Positions 39,101 to 40,411 of a DNA stretch of 40,411 nt are shown piece after piece (position 1 is the stretch's first letter; every line of letters begins with the position of its first letter). Under the pieces are notes generated by a model. It had not been told where the DNA came from, made no database searches, and saw only the letters and a program-made list of their open reading frames with translations. This DNA comes from Acidimicrobiia bacterium (lineage in GTDB: Bacteria > Actinomycetota > Acidimicrobiia > IMCC26256 > PALSA-610). The stretch is from the NCBI GenBank assembly GCA_036271555.1, contig DATBAK010000075.1, positions 1 to 40,411 on the forward strand, read 5' to 3'. The position numbers and the translations under genes were made by a program.

Positions 39101-39150
39101 ACGCGAGCCTGCGCGCGGTCGTCGACCTCGTGCAGTCGCTCGTCTCCTGA
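36112..39150 (+). CDS. Ser/Thr protein kinase–STAND ATPase–TPR fusion protein
   Basis: The protein has 1012 residues. The kinase domain spans about 15-275: glycine loop IGQGEFGAVWEG, Lys44 in VAIK, HRDVKPSNLMFD (133-144), DFG 153-155 and GTPAYISPEQ (175-184). All catalytic residues are present. A STAND/NB-ARC-like ATPase follows from about 295: Walker A MGGVGKTALAR (323-333), Walker B LLLVLDNCEQ, and VATSRVPLAI as sensor. The IPLALELAAARVRAM block and a winged helix come next. The last ~380 residues are TPR-like helices. No transmembrane segment and no C-terminal helix-turn-helix are seen, unlike LuxR-type relatives such as PknK. The ATG follows GGAAGGCGG. Confidence 0.92.
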   Translation: MSDDRRQLERLLPDYEVRDRIGQGEFGAVWEGRHRHLDRRVAIKQLLRAADGTDGARFNREARILAALDHGNVVAVYDYREREDEGVRALVMEHLDGGTFAQRRGGCALDDVLAAIRAAATGIGHAHRRGVLHRDVKPSNLMFDARGRVKVTDFGLASRSGATPLDATIAGSFIGTPAYISPEQARRSLGDDRVSLTAASDQYSLAAVLYETLTGALTHDAAHGVLALCEHRINAPARDIAQRRGDLPGPLRDAIMRALEREPGARHESIEAFGLALAATGDGPTLRSRVGRGDVVELIGRDAELDELRRLVRECGLVTITAMGGVGKTALARALQGAPPDGFVDGAHFVDLNGVTDEQQVRHEVRQALGLRDLASADATDELAELLGDRALLLVLDNCEQVREPVAELAAAVLRRSTTVAIVATSRVPLAIAGEQVIRLAPLAAPPASGGLDDLAASPAARLFVERARRQRPDFTIDAANAPAVREIARRLDGIPLALELAAARVRAMSAAEIAAHLDSRFRLLTARTDDPRRRTLLDTIGWSYAQLGDAERRALEVCGVFVGGFDLEAAQAVLGATIGADAFEVIDVIDQLVDRSLLQRNEEASGQSRYVVLESVKEFTRDHAEGGETALDGARVAHLEHFGRVAERDGPALCGPAQVAINHRLRLDQENFLLALDTAAERAGRADDGLRGAFALRYFLVRNSIAPLVRERVERLCEKTDDHELEALGLTLLVTAYCAHGRVEDAMDAAARAMRLVDGSVDTSRVAGRVLQSRALARLYAGDNDGGLDDARRLLSSPAISHDRLALAEARNLVAIARRMMDDVEDARVEYAVVAAIYRDVGDVFGAAIGLVNLADCAIALDDLDSAERDLEAARPLVDECDSPQLIAYFHGNLGLVAQRRNDLEQARREFASAIATSEQIGDRQTVLNNLISFAAVLVDSDEPRAAYLAAAADALATRSALTPDPNEQKLWESTRDRLADRVDADLERARAEGRDASLRAVVDLVQSLVS

Positions 39151-39343
39151 CCCTTCCGCGGGCGGGAGCCGGTGCTGGGTGGCCCGTGAGCGGCGCTCCG
39201 TACGGTCGCTCCACTACATCGGAACGCCGTACCGGCACCGGGGGAACAGGGAGCCTTCCCATGCGTCTGCACCGGTCTCCAGCGCTTCGTCGATGCGGCG
39301 GACGACGTCGCCATCGGCGGGAGTGGCCGGCAGCACCGCCTGG

Positions 39344-39772
39344 TCATGGTCGGCGGACGACCTCGGCCCAGAGATCCACGTCGCCGTCGTCGCGCGTGCG
39401 CCGGCCGGTCTCGAGCGTGAGCCGGCGCAGCATGCGCTGACGGATCTGGAACGGCCGGTCGCGCAGCTCGACCGAGCGCTCGCAGCGGAGGCGGACGGTC
39501 GTCATGCGCGGGTAGGGGAGCACGGTCAGCTGCAGCGGCCGGGTCACGTCGCACTCGATCGCCGCGGTCGCGAGCTCGTTCACGACCGAGACGACGTCCT
39601 GCGCGTGCCCGTCCTCGAAGCCCCGCGCCGCGAGCTCCGTGGCGAGCTGCCGGCGCGCCCGCCGCAACCCCGACAGCGCGTTCGGGATCGTGACGCTGAA
39701 GTGCGCAGGCTCGCCGGAGGCGGTGCCGCGGCTGGACGGGCGCGCCGGCCGGTGATCACGCGTGGTCGGCAC
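39344..39772 (-). CDS. Degenerate GHKL ATPase-like (anti-sigma regulatory type) protein
   Basis: The 142-residue protein starts GTG with a basic Ser/Pro-rich leader of about 25 residues. A fold resembling RsbW/SpoIIAB-type HATPases follows. GLRRARRQLATELAARGF is helix 1, DVVSVVNELATAAIECDV carries the N-box (NEL-A-AI), and TTVRLRCERSVELRD fits the next strand. The C-terminal DGDVDLWAEVV matches the last strand. The glycine-rich ATP-lid motif (DxGxG) is missing, so ATP binding is doubtful. It may be a phospho-independent partner or decoy. The 193-base gap to the kinase gene holds nothing I can support. Confidence 0.6.
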   Translation of the reverse strand: MPTTRDHRPARPSSRGTASGEPAHFSVTIPNALSGLRRARRQLATELAARGFEDGHAQDVVSVVNELATAAIECDVTRPLQLTVLPYPRMTTVRLRCERSVELRDRPFQIRQRMLRRLTLETGRRTRDDGDVDLWAEVVRRP

Positions 39773-39803
39773 GATCGCGGATCATTGCCGACGGTTGCTC
39801 CCC

Positions 39804-40411
39804 TCAAACCCCCGCGGGTCCGAGGCGCAGCATGACGTAGCCCGTCGCGACGCCGGGCCGCGCCGCGATCGCGACGATCTCGCGACCCGTCCACACCGCG
39901 GCCATCACTCGATCGGGCGCCTGCGGGAGCGCGACGCGATGGCCGCTCGCGACGTCCCAGGCGTAGCCGCGACCCGTCGTGCCGTCGTCGATCCACGCGG
40001 CGAGTGCGGCGCCCGTGAACGCGCTCGCGTCGGCCGACGCGCTCGGAACCGCGGGGGTCGGGAGCGTTCGACGTATGCGGGTCGTCATGTCGTACACCGA
40101 TCCGTCGCGCGCGCCCTGGATCGAGCATGTGATGACCGTCCCCTCGCCGCAGAAGAGTGTCGACGGCGGGAACACGAGCTGCGTGCCGGTCGAATACGCG
40201 AACCAGTCTCCCTGCGTCGTCAGGCTGAGCGTTCCGCCGGTGATCGGACCCAGCGGCTCCCAGTCGCGCGAGCCGACCCGCCAGCTGTACGCGTCGACCG
40301 TCGTGCCGTTGTTCGGCCCGCTCGGCGGCGTTCGCTGCGTCCCGACGATCGCGACGACGCGACCCGCGGCGAACGCGAGGTGTGTCGCCTCGAGGCGGGT
40401 TCCCCCGTGCG
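39804..40411 (-). CDS. Partial unknown protein with propeller-like repeats (C-terminal part)
   Basis: The frame is open from the right edge to TGA at 39804-39806, about 202 residues of C-terminal sequence; the start is outside the window. Repeating patterns such as THLAFAAGRVVAIVGTQ, AYSWRVGSRDWEPLGP and AAVWTGREIVAIAARPG, with Trp-Glu-Pro-Leu-type turns, resemble beta-propeller blades (Kelch-like). GTVITCSIQGARDGSVYDM and ALAAWIDDGTTGRGYAWD are other parts. No catalytic motif is visible. A GTG at 40173-40175 could start a shorter frame, but the continuing blade pattern upstream argues against it. Confidence 0.6.
   Translation of the reverse strand, partial: HGGTRLEATHLAFAAGRVVAIVGTQRTPPSGPNNGTTVDAYSWRVGSRDWEPLGPITGGTLSLTTQGDWFAYSTGTQLVFPPSTLFCGEGTVITCSIQGARDGSVYDMTTRIRRTLPTPAVPSASADASAFTGAALAAWIDDGTTGRGYAWDVASGHRVALPQAPDRVMAAVWTGREIVAIAARPGVATGYVMLRLGPAGV

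Noticed and set aside
39151-39343. Plus-strand frame starting ATG at 39261 after a GGGAG-like site
   Set aside because: It gives a short Arg/Ser-rich peptide that runs antisense to the GHKL-like gene and has no recognisable feature.
40173-40175. GTG as a true start of the gene at the right edge
   Set aside because: The frame continues without stops to the window end with the same propeller-like pattern, so the gene most likely begins outside the window.

Overview
The window is a high-GC chromosomal segment of an actinobacterium. The segment glmU–prs, rplY–pth, mfd, a PpiC-type lipoprotein, mazG, then eno–ftsB–DUF501–ppx matches, from memory, the neighbourhood around Rv1014c–Rv1026 in Mycobacterium tuberculosis. 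The start of the tiny bS22 ribosomal protein at the left edge is also an actinobacterial trait. Strong GC3 bias, Thr/Pro-rich linkers and several promoters that leave almost no 5' leader suggest an uncultured Acidimicrobiia-like lineage. The phylum is fairly safe; the class is inference.

Layout. 1–12.5 kb: bS22 (partial, minus), tRNA-Gln(UUG), glmU, prs, two secreted proteins (a small Ig-like one and a 14-repeat Vgb-like double propeller), rplY, pth, mfd, a PpiC-type lipoprotein and a tetrapyrrole-methylase/MazG fusion. The last three overlap by 4 bases each. 12.5–15.4 kb: an accessory patch with a nitroreductase remnant, a RibD-C/DHFR-like reductase and a Tat-exported amidohydrolase. 15.4–18.7 kb: eno–ftsB–DUF501–ppx with start/stop overlaps, preceded by a possible leader mini-ORF and containing a nested hairpin. 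18.7–20.2 kb: an ECF sigma factor with an overlapping membrane-anchored candidate anti-sigma gene, on minus. 20.3–26.2 kb: a thiolase-fold lipid-transfer protein with its DUF35 partner (Ltp2-type aldolase pair), a class V aminotransferase, oligoribonuclease, an acyl-CoA synthetase and a GNAT acetyltransferase. 26.2–31.6 kb: a repeat-bearing spacer, a zinc-ribbon microprotein with a clear promoter, a crotonase lacking both catalytic glutamates, an SDR/acyltransferase pair resembling Rv0501–Rv0502, a MATE transporter, a small unknown protein and tRNA-Leu(UAA). 31.7–40.4 kb: a secreted Calx-beta protein built from three 699-bp tandem units, an EmbR-like OmpR-BTAD-FHA regulator with a small membrane protein, a divergent Ser/Thr kinase–STAND ATPase–TPR protein, a degenerate GHKL protein and a partial unknown protein.

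The first half is core metabolism: cell-wall precursor and PRPP synthesis, translation, transcription-coupled repair, nucleotide sanitation, glycolysis and division. The second half adds acyl-CoA/lipid chemistry, exported repeat proteins and phospho-signalling. The most interesting signals are the kinase–STAND–TPR gene facing an FHA regulator; two copies of a nested palindrome 15 kb apart; recurrent TANNNT boxes 6–8 bases before start codons; the enolase leader ORF; and the near-identical Calx-beta units. I saw no CRISPR array, transposase, integrase or phage gene.
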